A DNA stretch of 64,000 bases from Callorhinus ursinus (Eukaryota > Chordata > Mammalia > Carnivora > Otariidae). The translations under genes were made by a program, and so were the position numbers. Location of the stretch: contig NW_020312935.1 in NCBI RefSeq assembly GCF_003265705.1, positions 2,097,769 through 2,161,768 on the forward strand, given 5' to 3'. A model generated the notes under the pieces. It was not told the DNA's origin, did no database searches, and worked only from the letters and a program-made list of their open reading frames with translations. Shown one piece after another: positions 10,010 through 30,545 of this stretch (within the stretch, counting starts at the first letter, position 1; each line of letters begins with the position of its first letter).

Positions 10010-11482
10010 CAGAATTCTTTTTGCCCAAGATTACCTTCTGCACAAACATTTCATATTCCATAGCAGTAATCTCTTGCAAGTACTTGAGTGATAATATCAG
10101 AAAAATGCATTTTCACTCCAAAACCAAGAGTAGGTGAAAATGTCTAAAAACTCAACACTTGGAGAGTGAAAAATGAATGGAAAATCATCATCATTGGTAT
10201 TAAGGATTACTTTCCCTATCCCGGAGATGAGTTGGGCCAAATAACCTCCTGTCAAGATGAAAAGCAGTTCACCATCGTAAGGAGCCACACTCACATTTGT
10301 GATAACAAAACACAGGAACACTTGATTTACGCAGAGATTGGCCTCACAACCTTGGCCTCGTCAACAGCGTGCTATCATGGCAAAATCGGGCAAGCGTATC
10401 ACAGAGAGCTTGAAAGGATGGAGAATGAGAAGCTGGGAATCGAAAATTTATTACCTTGATGTACTGGGTTCTTTCAATACCCAGTATTTGAGGCAGGTGA
10501 TCTTTTTTTTTTTCTTATAACAGAGAAATATTGCAATGTGTTCTGTTTTATGAAAAACCCATAGATGCTTCATATTGACAAGACTGTATTTGTGACTTTT
10601 TAAAGTGGAACAAAATTTTGGCTCAGACTGTGACATTGTAAGGTCCTCGAGAATTCAATGAACTAAGAATAAATGCTGGATACAACCACCATGGAAAAAA
10701 CGTACATTAAAAGAAAAATCACGCAGCCCACTGTACGCACACCATTCTCACCACGTACTCCTTAGGACGCAAACCGACACAACAGCCTCCTTGCCCTTCA
10801 CCTTCTCATCTTCCGACACCAATATCCTATTCTCCCCCTTTGCTTTTGCAGTCTTCCCTCATAAGCCCACGCGCCTAATGGGTTTGGGGTGCACATGAGG
10901 AAAATGGAGTTTACTGCTACACCTTCTCCCACACGCCGCCCAAGTCTGGAAAGGAAGGCGACACCAGGCACAGCAATAACTACCAGAGTGGGATGTATCT
11001 GAAAGTCATTCCAGATGAACAGTTTCTCACTCTAATCAGTATCATGAAGATCGATCTATAATCAGTATCATCAAAATCTCTACATGCATCCTCTGCGCTA
11101 TCACTCAGACGCTGTGACGATAAACCTTCTTAAGCACGTTCCCCCCACCCCCATCCCCAGTTTTTCTTCTCGTCCAACCACACCCGTAAGTAAACCTTGG
11201 GGCACAATGTCCTCGATCTGCCCTGGAGACGGAACTAGGATGCACAGCTATTCTTAAGCATTTTCCTCTTGGGTGGTTCCCCCTTAATAGACCATTTCTT
11301 GTCAAGCTGGACTTGTCAGCCTTTTTCTTTGGTTTGTTGCCTCCTTCAGTCTTTGGACGCCACTTGGCATATACCTCCCTTTCATGGCACAGACTCCTTA
11401 ACCAATACTCTCACATGCCGTCCTTATGTGGAATCAGTTTCTAGATATTATGACTTTGGTGGCATGTGGCTTCATCACTTAC
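10010..11482. other. SINE-free intergenic or intronic stretch, not recognised
   Basis: Contains a 97-codon plus-strand frame (10166-10459) and a 66-codon basic minus-strand frame (11105-11305) that I cannot assign. Neither has a family motif I know. If PKD1L3 is read correctly, this is its intron 2 with possible further exons that were not identified. Confidence 0.35.
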
Positions 11483-11602
11483 CAGCCTGGCAAATGAAAG
11501 AATGCCCCGGGGAGCACAAGTCCACTTTTGATGAGATCCAGTTGGAGTTTTGGGACATGTAAGTGCAGCTGGGGGGCTCTGGGAGCCAGGGGGGCACGAC
11601 AC
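11483..11602 (-). pseudogene. PKD1L3: PKD1L3 coding exon 2, open
   Basis: 120 nt between acceptor 'ttttggtag' (AG at 11604-11603) and donor GTAAGT (from 11482 down). It reads SCTYMSQNSNWISSK, then FICQA, matching the end of the human PKD1L3 lectin domain (SCTYLSRN, ISSK, FICQT from memory). No stop in the frame set by exon 1. The two cysteines expected near the end of a C-type lectin fold are present. Confidence 0.8.
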
Positions 11603-11735
11603 CTACCAAAAGAGGAACAGACCCAGATAAGCCTCAGATTCCAAAATCAACCTTTTTTAAAAGTAAATATGAAAACCAAATTTTGCTAGCTTCTAAGAGA
11701 TGCAACTTAGGATATCTCCCGGATGTGTTATGTTG

Positions 11736-12360
11736 TTGGGGGTCCAGGAGCGAATGGTCGAGAAAGAATTCTTGAGATATCTTTGGTGCAAAAAGGTGGT
11801 TTTATTAAATGTTGGGACAGGACCTGTGGGCAGAAAATGCTGCCTAGGATTGTGAGGAGTGACTGATGACATTCTTTCCAGTTGGGAAGGGCTGAGGGAT
11901 AGAGGAAGTCTCTAAGGAATTTGGAAGCAAGGTTTCCCGGACCTTGAGGGGTCATTTTCTACTGTCTAGTAAACCTTAGTCACAAGACCCTTCAGACGGA
12001 TATCACTGGGCCATATGTTTGAAGGATGATTGCTAACATATATCTTGGGGGGACGGGAAGAGATAAAGGAAGTTTCCAAACGGATTTTTATATGTTAAAG
12101 AAGACTTGCAGGATCCTGGAAGTTAGGCTAATGTCAAGCTAAGGTTGCCTTTTGGCTCTAGCAAAATATTAACACTGAGGCAGGTAAGCTTCTGGAGGAA
12201 GGTCACCCTGCTTGTCTCAAGAATTTGTCAATGGGCTGTAAGTTGTAAGGAGACTGAATTTTTTTCTATATTTCTTTTGCCTTTGTTCTCCACACCACAC
12301 CCACACATTACAGATTATTTATTTTTTCATATTATGCGTTATCACAAGGCTTCATATTAA
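11736..12360 (+). mobile_element. LTR-like dispersed repeat, copy 1
   Basis: Shares ordered blocks with 35990-36480: 'ggtc(g)a(g)aagaattct', 'ggtgcaaaa', 'ttttatta', 'gggacaggacc', 'gtgaggagtgactgat', 'tctaaggaattt' and 'tgggctgtaagttgtaag' / 'tgggttgcaagttgtaag'. About 500-600 bp on the same strand at both places. Layout suggests a solo retroviral-type LTR, but no family name can be given. Confidence 0.55.
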
Positions 12361-12364
12361 TTTA

Positions 12365-12816
12365 CCTAGACTTCAGTGATGATGATGGTGATATTAACAG
12401 GGCCTTGGATATTTCTCCAAGACCACAATATTATGGTGCATGATTCTGAAAATATCTCTGTAAGAAAAGTAACAGGCAAATCATTTCTCTCCTGGTTTCT
12501 GAATTAGGAAGAGATATTTACCAGGAACAAAGCGGCCATAAAAGGTTTCCCACTTCAGAATCCTACACATACTTTCAGTGAAATATCAGGTGTTAGCTTT
12601 TGATAAACTCTGAGAAAATCTCATCATCTTTGCTGCGCAGACAAATCAAAGGTTGAAGCCCAAAAATATAAATACTTCAGAGGAACTGTGGTAATGAAGT
12701 AAAGCGACTGATTTTTCTATGTACAAAAGCAGAAAGATTGAAATTTTTTTCTTTTTCCTGTTCCAGAATAAAAGGAAAGGATTTTTCCTTTGTAAACACT
12801 TGTCTCAGAGCCTTAC
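12365..12816. other. PKD1L3 intron 1, unique sequence
   Basis: The remaining part of the intron between the two PKD1L3 exons, beside the LTR-like repeat. No further feature seen. Confidence 0.5.
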
Positions 12817-13109
12817 CTGGGTTGTTTTTTTCTTGACGTTTTCCCAGCTGCTTTAGATTTTGCCCAATCCAGCACTTACTCCCTTCTTCCAGAGAGTCCC
12901 AGAGAAGATCCCGGACCCCCAGGTTTCAAGCATAAGCAAGGTGTCCTCCCTGGACACGACAGTAATTTTCTGCTTCCTCGTAGCTGCAGTGAAACCTGTT
13001 AAGCTGATAAGTTATTTTTACCATGTTGCTCTGGGATATTTAGCTCACTTCCTAGAATGATACCTGTTCTAATGGATAACCAAAGCCAGATTCTTCCCCT
13101 GAAGAACAT
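12817..13109 (-). pseudogene. PKD1L3: PKD1L3 coding exon 1 with frameshift and stop
   Basis: 293 nt from the ATG (13109-13107) to a GTAAGG donor at 12816-12811. The first 30 or so codons carry the hydrophobic signal peptide (WLWL, GIIL). Lesions: 2-bp deletion at 13010/13011 and an ancestral-frame TGA at 12928-12926. Flanking lectin-domain residues (ENYCRVQGGHLA, WIGQN) remain easy to recognise, so decay is recent. Confidence 0.85.
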
Positions 13110-13476
13110 TTTCTCTGTGAGCTGTGAGCAAGAACAGTGTGGGGGCTCAGCAGCTGCCCGGTCCTTTAAATATATTCTTGGTGGGTTTGTCATATTTATT
13201 AGTATCATTCTTTTAGGAATAGGGAATAATTTGTCAAGGAGATAAAAGGCTTTGTGTTTTCCTGTTTTTAAGAACCCAGGTGGAGTCCCTCTAAGCTGAA
13301 GACAAACAGCAAAGATCAATAAAGCAATGGCCATTTACAGGGCACACCACCTGCGTCTACACAACCGGTTGTGCGTTCAGCTTTAGAATAGATCTTTATT
13401 TGCTAAGCCTAAGCTACAGAGTAGAAGATGATGAATATCGAAGTCGGTGCTGCTAAAAATCGAGAAATGTATTGTG

Positions 13477-13525
<49 letters not shown>

Positions 13526-14839
13526 AAAGGAAACCATTCTTACAGACCCCCAGTACATATTTAAATTATTGTATTCTGTTTTTTAAATACATTCAAACAT
13601 AAAACTAGGGATGAACTCTATGTTAAAGCTCTCACACAATAATCAAAACCAAAAAATAAATATCTGATGAAAGAATACAAATTAAATACAAACAGAACTG
13701 AAAATCAATGAAATGAAAACGTGCTGCACTAAATAGCTATCTGACGGTACTAGCTTTTGATTTGGCATGCACACAGGTTGTTTTGATTTGGCATGCACAC
13801 TACTTCATGCTGTAGGGAAAATCCATTCTCTCACCACTTTTCTTTATTTAACTTGCTGAAAAACCTTTGTTCATACAGCATGTCATTTATCCTTCACCTG
13901 CAGAACATCCATCATTTATTTCAGCCACTTTTCTTTCTTGGTACCAAAATATGATAATGAATACAAATAAATGTGGGCACTGAAATAGCTTGGTAGGTTT
14001 CAGGGTTCAGTTGGTTGTCCAAACGGCCCAAATGATGCCTATATTACTTTTAAAAATCATTACAGAAAAACACCAGTATCAAATATTCTCTTAAGTGTCT
14101 ATGCCAAGAATACACTCCCTCAGTTTGAAAAACACTGCAGTAATCAAATGAAAGATAAATATGGCAAGTTCCCTACTTTCAAAACGTTTACAGTCTAGTA
14201 AAGGGAAAAAAGACCTAACAATTGTAGTTAATAAATACAGTGCCACTGGACAGGTACAGCATATATCTATGAAGGCTCAGATGAGGAAGAAATTATTTCC
14301 AGCACTTGGCCATATTGAGATGGAGGAAACAGTCATCCTGGCAAGAGTCAATGTGAGTAAATGCATACAAGTGGAAAGTATTTATGAAGAGAAATAATTC
14401 TGGTGGGCGGGCACTTGGGAAGACAGTAGTGGAAACTGAAACTAGAAAGCCGAAATGTCTTGAAATGCCAGGAAAAAAGAGTATCCAATTAATTTGGAAG
14501 GTTTCTAAGTAGGGAGTCCACGAAGTCTTCGCCTCAATGGAACCATTCGGGTGCAGGAGTTTGCTACAAAGTCTAGATTTCCCAACACCTTCATTAACAC
14601 ACATACTTACGTACATACACAGGTTTTAGGCATTTTTAAGTGAAACCTGATGCGATGGAATCTTCTCTGAGGTCAACTCGGGTATCTTACACAGTGCGGT
14701 AATTCATTCCAACCCTTTTTAGGGCGTCTGATACATACTCTCAATACATGGTTTATCGAAAGCACAAGCATATCAAATGTTCTGCTTAAATGATCAAGAT
14801 ATTGGTGAGAGTGTTGCTTAGAACTGAAGATCTACATAT
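13110..14839. other. Region between PKD1L3 and the DHODH promoter
   Basis: Divergent-gene spacer, AT-rich. It holds a GT microsatellite and two small frames of 78 and 107 codons (14161-14397 +, 14293-14616 -) without coding character. No TATA-type promoter for PKD1L3 was clear. Confidence 0.45.
13479..13523. repeat. (GT)n microsatellite
   Basis: About 22 uninterrupted GT units, likely polymorphic. Confidence 0.95.
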
Positions 14840-15157
14840 GCGATGTCTCTCCTCCACGCCGCTGGACCAGAGAGTTGGTGCGCGCACCTCCCACCGCCAG
14901 CGCCCGGCAGCTCCGCACAACGTAGCAACCGAGCCCAGAGCCTGGAGCGGAAGGGGCGTGGCCGCCGTGATTGCGCGCGCCGGCGTCCAGACACACCCTC
15001 GGGGCGGAGCGAGGCCTTTTCCGCTGCGGGGAGGCCAGCCCCACCCTCCTGCCCCGCGATTGGCGAAGTGGCAGCTGCAGGGGTTGGTGATTGGAGGGCT
15101 CACCGCCATCTCCTCCAATGGAAATGAGCCAGAGGCGGGTCTAGTGGCGGAAGGAGC

Positions 15158-24959
<9,802 letters not shown>

Positions 24960-25206
24960 GGACGTTGTTGATGGCAAGCCTGATCTGGAATCTTCTAAAG
25001 CAGGCAGGCCTTTGTGGCTGAATTGAGAGAGGAGAGCGACATCCCCCAACCCACACGAGCCCAACTTTTCTTAAAGCCAATCATGAGTGTCACCGGAATC
25101 AATACATGGCTTTCTTTAATCACTTGTCGGACCATGAACCATTCATGATTCTTTCTAGACTCAAATCCCTTTAATAGTGCAAGGACATTAAAATACTTGA
25201 GGGAAA

Positions 25207-25212
25207 AATAAA
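25207..25212 (+). terminator. DHODH: DHODH polyadenylation signal
   Basis: AATAAA 248 nt after the stop, the first canonical signal downstream. Cleavage is expected near 25225-25235. Confidence 0.75.
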
Positions 25213-25229
25213 GCCATTTAAAACCTGGA

Positions 25230-27003
25230 TTTAAATCCCAGCCCTTTCTGGAAGGCCCCCGGGCTTTGCCCCGATGCTGCAGGTCCTCGCAGGCCTCTGC
25301 TGCCTGGGATCTGCACCGGGCTCCCGACGAGCTTGACTCTCTTTCATTCTGTCTTCACTTTTATTTCTTTAAAGTTTTCACTTTATTTTGAAAATACTTC
25401 AAACATAGACAAAGTCGCAAGAATCGGGCTCGTGGATGGCCATCCTCTGTCTTTACATCATCTTCCCTCTGTGAGTCCGGGTCCTCATCTTTTCTTACAA
25501 GGATGCTGGTCATGTCGGAGTGGGCCCCACCCCGATGGCCTCAATTTCATTTGATTCCCTCGGTAAAGATAGGATCTGGAAAGACCCTCATGTCTTTCCA
25601 GGGCTGTTCTGAAATAAGGGCATGTTCTGAAGTTCAAGGGTTTAGGATTTAACATAGCAATTTTGGGGAGACACAATTCAACCCATCACAGGAAAATGTG
25701 CTTGCTGTCCCTTTTCTTTATTATCTGTGACTTGGAGTGCCATCGGGCAGACAGGTTCTCAAGGTGCTTGAAGACATTAGACAAGATGCTAAAGAGGTGT
25801 ACTGTTAACTAAAGAGATCGAGCAACACCAGTCTTTTCAATACCGAAAAGCAAATGGCAGAGAGAAGCTGGAAACCTTGTCTGGGCAGTGCTGTTGGGGT
25901 GTGGCGCGCCCTCACAGCTGGCAGAAGTTCCCTTTGTTCCCATCACCTCAATACGGATTTTATTCTAAATTTGATTTCTCGGAAGCTCTGTGAGGCCCAG
26001 GACAGTAACGGCGCTGATGTGTCCCGTTGCCTCACCGTTGAATCTTGGCCTCGGCCCGGCCCACCTGTATCCGCTCACTCTCTGTCACAAAACCAGCAGC
26101 AAGCCTCCTGCTCTCCTTTTCAAAGAACTTTCTCTTGTTTTTTTCTTTTTTTAAAAAATAGCCCCCAAATAAAAGTTGTGGACCTCTTTTCTGCCTTAAA
26201 TAACTCTGTTTCCCAGAGGTAATCACAGGTAACTTTTGAATCTATCTTTCTAAATTTTTCCAGATATTTTCCTTTTTATATACAAATACATGTGTCCATA
26301 GCTATCTTTTTTATCTGTGTGCACATGTATAGAATAATTTTAGGAAAATAATACAAAGAACTGTTTTTTAATGCCAAGTCATATGAGAGTAAATTGCTGG
26401 TCTGGTGCTCCATCATCCTGAATATTGTAGTGTGGATTTCTTGCAAACAAGTACATTCTGCTACACAACCACAACACAACCATCAAAACTCACGAGATGA
26501 GCACTGACACGTCACTTCATCTACGGGCTGTGTGGTAGGCAGCATTTCTGAAATGTCTCCCCCTGGTTCCCGATGCTCTGTCCTAACCTCTGGAACCTAG
26601 CAACATGATGAGATAACCCTCCCATGATTGTTAAGTTACGTGGCTTAACGTAGGAGCCGCCTTGAAGATAGATTATTCAGGTGGGTCCAGTCTAATCACA
26701 TGAGCCCCATTAAAAGCAAGCGTTTTCTCTGGGGGAAGAAGACATCAGATAGATTTGAAGCATCAGAAGGGATCAAAGTGTTGCTGTTTTGAAGACTGGG
26801 TTGGAGGACATGAGAAGGAAGGTGTTGGCCCCTGGCTGGTAACCAGCAAGGAAATGGATCTCGGACCACAAAGACCTGGATCTTGCCAAAGACGTGAATG
26901 AGCTTAGAAGCAGATTCTTTCCAAAGTGTCTTGAGTAAGAACCCAACCCGTCCAACACCTTGATCCTGGTCTTGTGATACCCTGAGCATAAAACCCAGCG
27001 GAT
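25230..27003. other. DHODH 3' flank with old repeat remnants
   Basis: No gene. 25330-25440 and 26150-26500 are A/T-rich with LINE-1 3'-end character; 25900-26140 is unassigned. Confidence 0.4.
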
Positions 27004-27205
27004 AGGACGCCTGGGAGGCTCAGTCAGTCAGTTAAGCACTGGACTCCTGATCTCAGCTCAGGTCATGATCTCCGGGTCCTGGGACTGAGCCCCACAGTGG
27101 GCTCATGCTCAGTGGGGAGTCTGCTTGAAGATTTCTTTCCCTCTGCCCCTCCTTCTGCTTGCAGGCTCTCTCTAAAATAAATAAATCTTAAAAAAAAAAA
27201 AAAAA
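27004..27205 (+). mobile_element. SINEC SINE
   Basis: Head 'ggacgcctgggaggctcagtc' with a small duplication of 'cagt', A17 tail. Flanks 'aaacccagcgga' and 'aagacccagctga'. Confidence 0.9.
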
Positions 27206-27244
27206 GACCCAGCTGAGCCTCAACTACTGATACAGACTGTGAGC

Positions 27245-27440
27245 TGGGGCGCCTGGGTGGCTCGGTCAGTTGAGCCTCCGACTCTGGTTCCGGCTCAGGT
27301 ATGATCTCAGGATGGTGAGATCAAGCCCCGTGTCAGTCCCTGTGCTCAGTGGGGAGTCAGCCTGTGGATTCTCTCCCTCTGCCCCTGCCCCACTCACACA
27401 TTCTCTCTCTCTCAAAAAATAAATCTTAAAAAAAAAAAGG
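27245..27440 (+). mobile_element. SINEC SINE
   Basis: 'ggggcgcctgggtggctcgg', internal 'ctccgactctggttccggc'. Flanked by 'actgtgagct' on each side, 40 bp from its neighbour. Confidence 0.92.
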
Positions 27441-27819
27441 AACTGTGAGCTAATAGTGACTGTGTCAAACTGCTGAGTTTGTAGACTATGCTGCACACAA
27501 GGGAAAATTCACACAAGGGAAGGGATTAGGAAGGGTTACCCTTTGGAAGGTTCTCTGTTGGAGACTGACATTCTGTCTCAGCACAGTTGCAACAGGCTGC
27601 TCTTTCTCCCTCGAGGACCAGAGTAAGCAGTTGGCTTGCGTTCAGGGGCCATGTGGGATGAGTACCAATTCTTCTTAATTCTCAAAATGATGCCCAGAGC
27701 CCAGAGAAGCCCACAGTGCTAGGAGACATAGACTGATGATGCCCAGGTAGCCCTTTGGGGCCCAGGATCATTGAGTGGAATGGTGTGCAGAGTTGCTAAT
27801 ACCATTTGCTAATACAGTG

Positions 27820-28240
27820 TTCACTCTTATGTTTTGTGTTCTGTGCATAATTGGCCTGGCCAATTTCCCATTAGTTAAATATAAGCAGTTAATAAGTTAA
27901 ATAATATTCTGCAACTTGCTTTTTTCATGTACCATCATGGAATTTTTCAGTGTTCTTCTCTTAGATCTACTGTGCATTTTCTAACATAACTGTGGTTTTC
28001 CACTGCATAGACGCACCAACGGTTACTGATGGCTGGGCATGTGTAGGCTGTCTTCACTGCTTCCGTCACGGGCAGTACTGTAGTGAGTCTCTTGGTTTAT
28101 GTATCTCTTACTCTTCTAGTAGAATTTCTGTAAAATTGACTCCCAGAAATGAGGTATGCCAATTTATACTTTCTCTCCAACGTGGGTAGGGAGGGTCTCC
28201 TTTCCTCTTATGTGGCCTCACATGGGAATTTCCAAGTATG
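27820..28240 (-). mobile_element. Old LINE-1 3' end fragment
   Basis: 'gtaccatcatggaatttttc', 'gtggttttccactgcataga', 'aaattgactcccagaaatga' are the reverse of old LINE-1 3' UTR text. Confidence 0.5.
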
Positions 28241-28388
28241 GGTCAGGAATAAGCTGTTATTCCTTCTCTACTTTCTCCCTGGGAATAGCTTACATTATGT
28301 CTCTTCCTTGTGGAAAAAGAAAACAGGAACTGTTGGTTTAGCAAGCCACATTGGGCTGCAGCCAGAGTGACTGCCACATCCATTTCTC

Positions 28389-28393
28389 TGTGT

Positions 28394-28469
<76 letters not shown>
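28389..28469. repeat. Compound (GT)n(GA)n microsatellite
   Basis: About 23 GT units with one interruption, switching directly to about 17 GA units. Confidence 0.95.
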
Positions 28470-29460
28470 CTTCCACTAAGACCCCAGGGAAGGAAAACAG
28501 AAGGAGAATAGTTTTCCCTGGGTTCTCCCATTCTTACCTGTTCAGGTCAGCCTCCTGCTGGTGGGGCTGACAAGTGGGCACAGAGCTGTATCCGAAGGGG
28601 CTGGGGTTCCTTCTGACAGTGGTTTCCCTTGAAGGGGTAGGTCGATCAAGTCACATCCAGTGTTTTGGAAAATAGCCATTTCTCTGCCGATCTTCTGATA
28701 GGCTGCTCTGGCTCAGGTTCTGTAGCCAATACTTTTTATCCAGTTATCCATGAGGACGGAAGCAGGAAAACATCCCATCAGAATGGTGTTCTCAAGGTCA
28801 AGCAGGAGACTGAGACACAGAGCTGAGATGATTTGCTCACCTTCATCTCAGGGCCAATGATGTGACTCGGATAGCTCAGGAGGTCATTGGTGGTGTTCAA
28901 TCAGTACCTCTTGACAGGAAAATCGAGTGTGCAGGACACTGGGGGCCCTTCAGCTCCGCTCTCAGTGGCAGATGGGAAAGCACAGGCCCCATCTCAAAAG
29001 AGACTGTACTCTTCTGCTCCAGGTGGCTTGCCACTCAGGAGGGCCAGCCAGCATGTCATTGGCTCAGAGAAGGTAGAAATCTACATGTTTTATGTGGCAG
29101 CTCCAGTGTTTAAAACCTGAGCTGATGCTGTACCAGTCCATCAAAACTGGGTTGTGGACCAGATATGAGTTAAGGTCTCCGATTTAGATGTCTGGCCCAT
29201 TCCATCCCGTGGCAGCAATTAGAAAATCCCGTGAGCCAGGAGCACCAGCAAGGGGTGGGGTGCGGGGGTGGGAATAATACCAGGAGAACGACCACCCCAG
29301 GGAGTGCTGTTCACTCCATGACTCGCTGGGGTTGGGGTGGGAGGAAGGGTGCAGACTTTGTAGTTCGACCTTGGGAGACCCACTAACCTGCTGATGCCAC
29401 ATTTTTTCACCTGGAAAACCAATGGTTTGGAGGATTAAATGATATCCTAACAGCAACTTT
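28470..29460. other. Intergenic sequence, nothing recognised
   Basis: Moderately GC-rich; only short open frames without motifs. Confidence 0.35.
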
Positions 29461-29790
29461 TACAAAGATGCGTACTATGTGTCAGGCACATTAGGTACTT
29501 ATTAGCTGTGGGCAGTCATGTTCATTTTGTGTGCCTCAGTTTCCCAAGTGTAAAAGGAAGAGAAGGACATTATCCATCTCAAAGGGTTGGACAAGGATTA
29601 AATATAAAGTGTAGTAGAGCTTTGCACATCCTACCTGCCTAATGAACATTATTTTAAATATTTCTCATCATCATAAAAGTCCTGCAAATAGGCATTATTA
29701 TGTTTGTATTTACAAATAAACCCAGGGATTGAGAGATTAAGTAACTTCCCCAAACCAGGCAGCCAGGAATCAGCAGAATTGGGCCTCAGG
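29461..29790 (+). mobile_element. MIR remnant
   Basis: 'tactatgtgtcaggcacatt', 'cataaaagtcctgcaaatag', 'agagattaagtaacttcccc' in MIR order. Confidence 0.7.
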
Positions 29791-29901
29791 GCCCAAGTAT
29801 CTCCTTCTGATGCAGGGAAAGAGCCTCACAGGACCTCAGAAAAGTATTACTAGTCCTCTTTCCCTTTATTTGTTTTTCCCCTCAAAAGTTCATCTTCTTT
29901 T

Positions 29902-29988
29902 GGGGCTCCTGGTTGGCTCAGTTGGTGGAGCATATGACTCAGGGTTCTAAGTTTAAGCCCCATGTTGGGTATGGAGCCTATGAAGAAA
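29902..29988 (+). mobile_element. Short SINEC variant with perfect 18-bp duplication
   Basis: 87-bp copy 'ggggctcctggttggctcag' to 'gttgggtatggagcctatga'. Flanked by identical 18-bp copies (29884-29901 and 29989-30006, 'aaaagttcatcttctttt'). Confidence 0.9.
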
Positions 29989-30179
29989 AAAAGTTCATCT
30001 TCTTTTAACAGACAGACTTCCTACTATTTTAAAAAAGCCTTCAGAGATACTTGTCCTGGGCACTTGATTGGTCTGAAATAAGACGGTAGAATGGGGTATG
30101 GTGATCAAAGCTCAGAGACTGGGAAAGGTGGGGAACCTTCTGTAGACACCTCAGTGCCAGTCAGGGCGGAGCCCGAAGC

Positions 30180-30545
30180 TCCAAAATGTAGCAGCTTGAA
30201 GCACCAATCATTTATTATCGCACACGGTGTCTCTGGGTCAGGAATTCAGGAGCAGTTTAGCAGGGTAGTTCTGGCTCAGTGTCTTTCATGAGATGGCAAC
30301 CAGGACACTGGCTGGGGCTTCAGTCAGCTGAGGCGTAACTGGGGCTGGAGGATCCACATCCAGATGATTGACTGCTGTGGCTCAGGAGTAGGTCCTGGCT
30401 GTTGGCAGGATAGGACTGCCCAAGGATCCTCAAACCATGACATCTGGCTTCTCCCAGAGTGAGTCATGCAAGAGAGGAATGCAAGGTGGAAGCTACAGTG
30501 CATTTTATGATACAGTATTGGAGTCATACACTGTTACTTACGCCG
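30180..30545 (+). mobile_element. Old interspersed repeat, class not settled
   Basis: 'aaaatgtagcagcttgaagc', 'ctctgggtcaggaattcagg', 'ctggctggggcttcagtcag', 'ggctggaggatccacatcc' and 'gcaaggtggaagctacagtg' form a series that I recall from many mammalian genomes as a dispersed repeat. Confidence 0.55.

Larger units (their letters stand above)
11483..13109 (-). pseudogene. PKD1L3: PKD1L3, first two coding exons, disrupted
   Basis: PKD1L3 is a polycystin-1-like membrane protein of sour-responding taste cells and partner of PKD2L1; it starts with a signal peptide and a C-type lectin domain. Exon 1 (13109-12817) begins MFFRGRIWLWLSIRTG, close to the human start as I recall it. After HGKNN the frame is broken beside 13010, where codon TGT for the first lectin cysteine has become a single T (2 bp lost). 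In the ancestral frame the lectin pattern then continues (YQLNRFHCSYEEAENYC, later LEEGSKCWIGQN), but with a TGA at 12928-12926 where human has Trp. Exon 2 (11602-11483) is open. The splice donor GTAAGG after 12817 and the phases (1 then 2 nt) join correctly if the 2-bp loss is restored. As it stands translation stops at 13001-12999 after 36 codons. Human order and strand relative to DHODH agree. Confidence 0.85.
26530..27490 (+). mobile_element. MaLR-type LTR remnant, split by two SINEs
   Basis: Runs from 'gtggtaggcagcatttctg' through 'gatgagataaccctcccatg', 'ggtgggtccagtctaatcac' and 'ggatcttgccaaagacgtga'-like text, and resumes after the SINEs with 'aaactgctgagtttgtagac'. Order fits a MaLR LTR. 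Diverged. Confidence 0.5.

Noticed and set aside
13110..13334. Upstream extension of the minus-strand frame to an ATG at 13334
   Set aside because: The signal peptide matching PKD1L3 begins at 13109; the upstream 75 codons match nothing and follow an in-frame 5' UTR.
28243..28570. Frames with Ser-Leu and Thr-His repeats
   Set aside because: Translation of the (GT)n(GA)n microsatellite.
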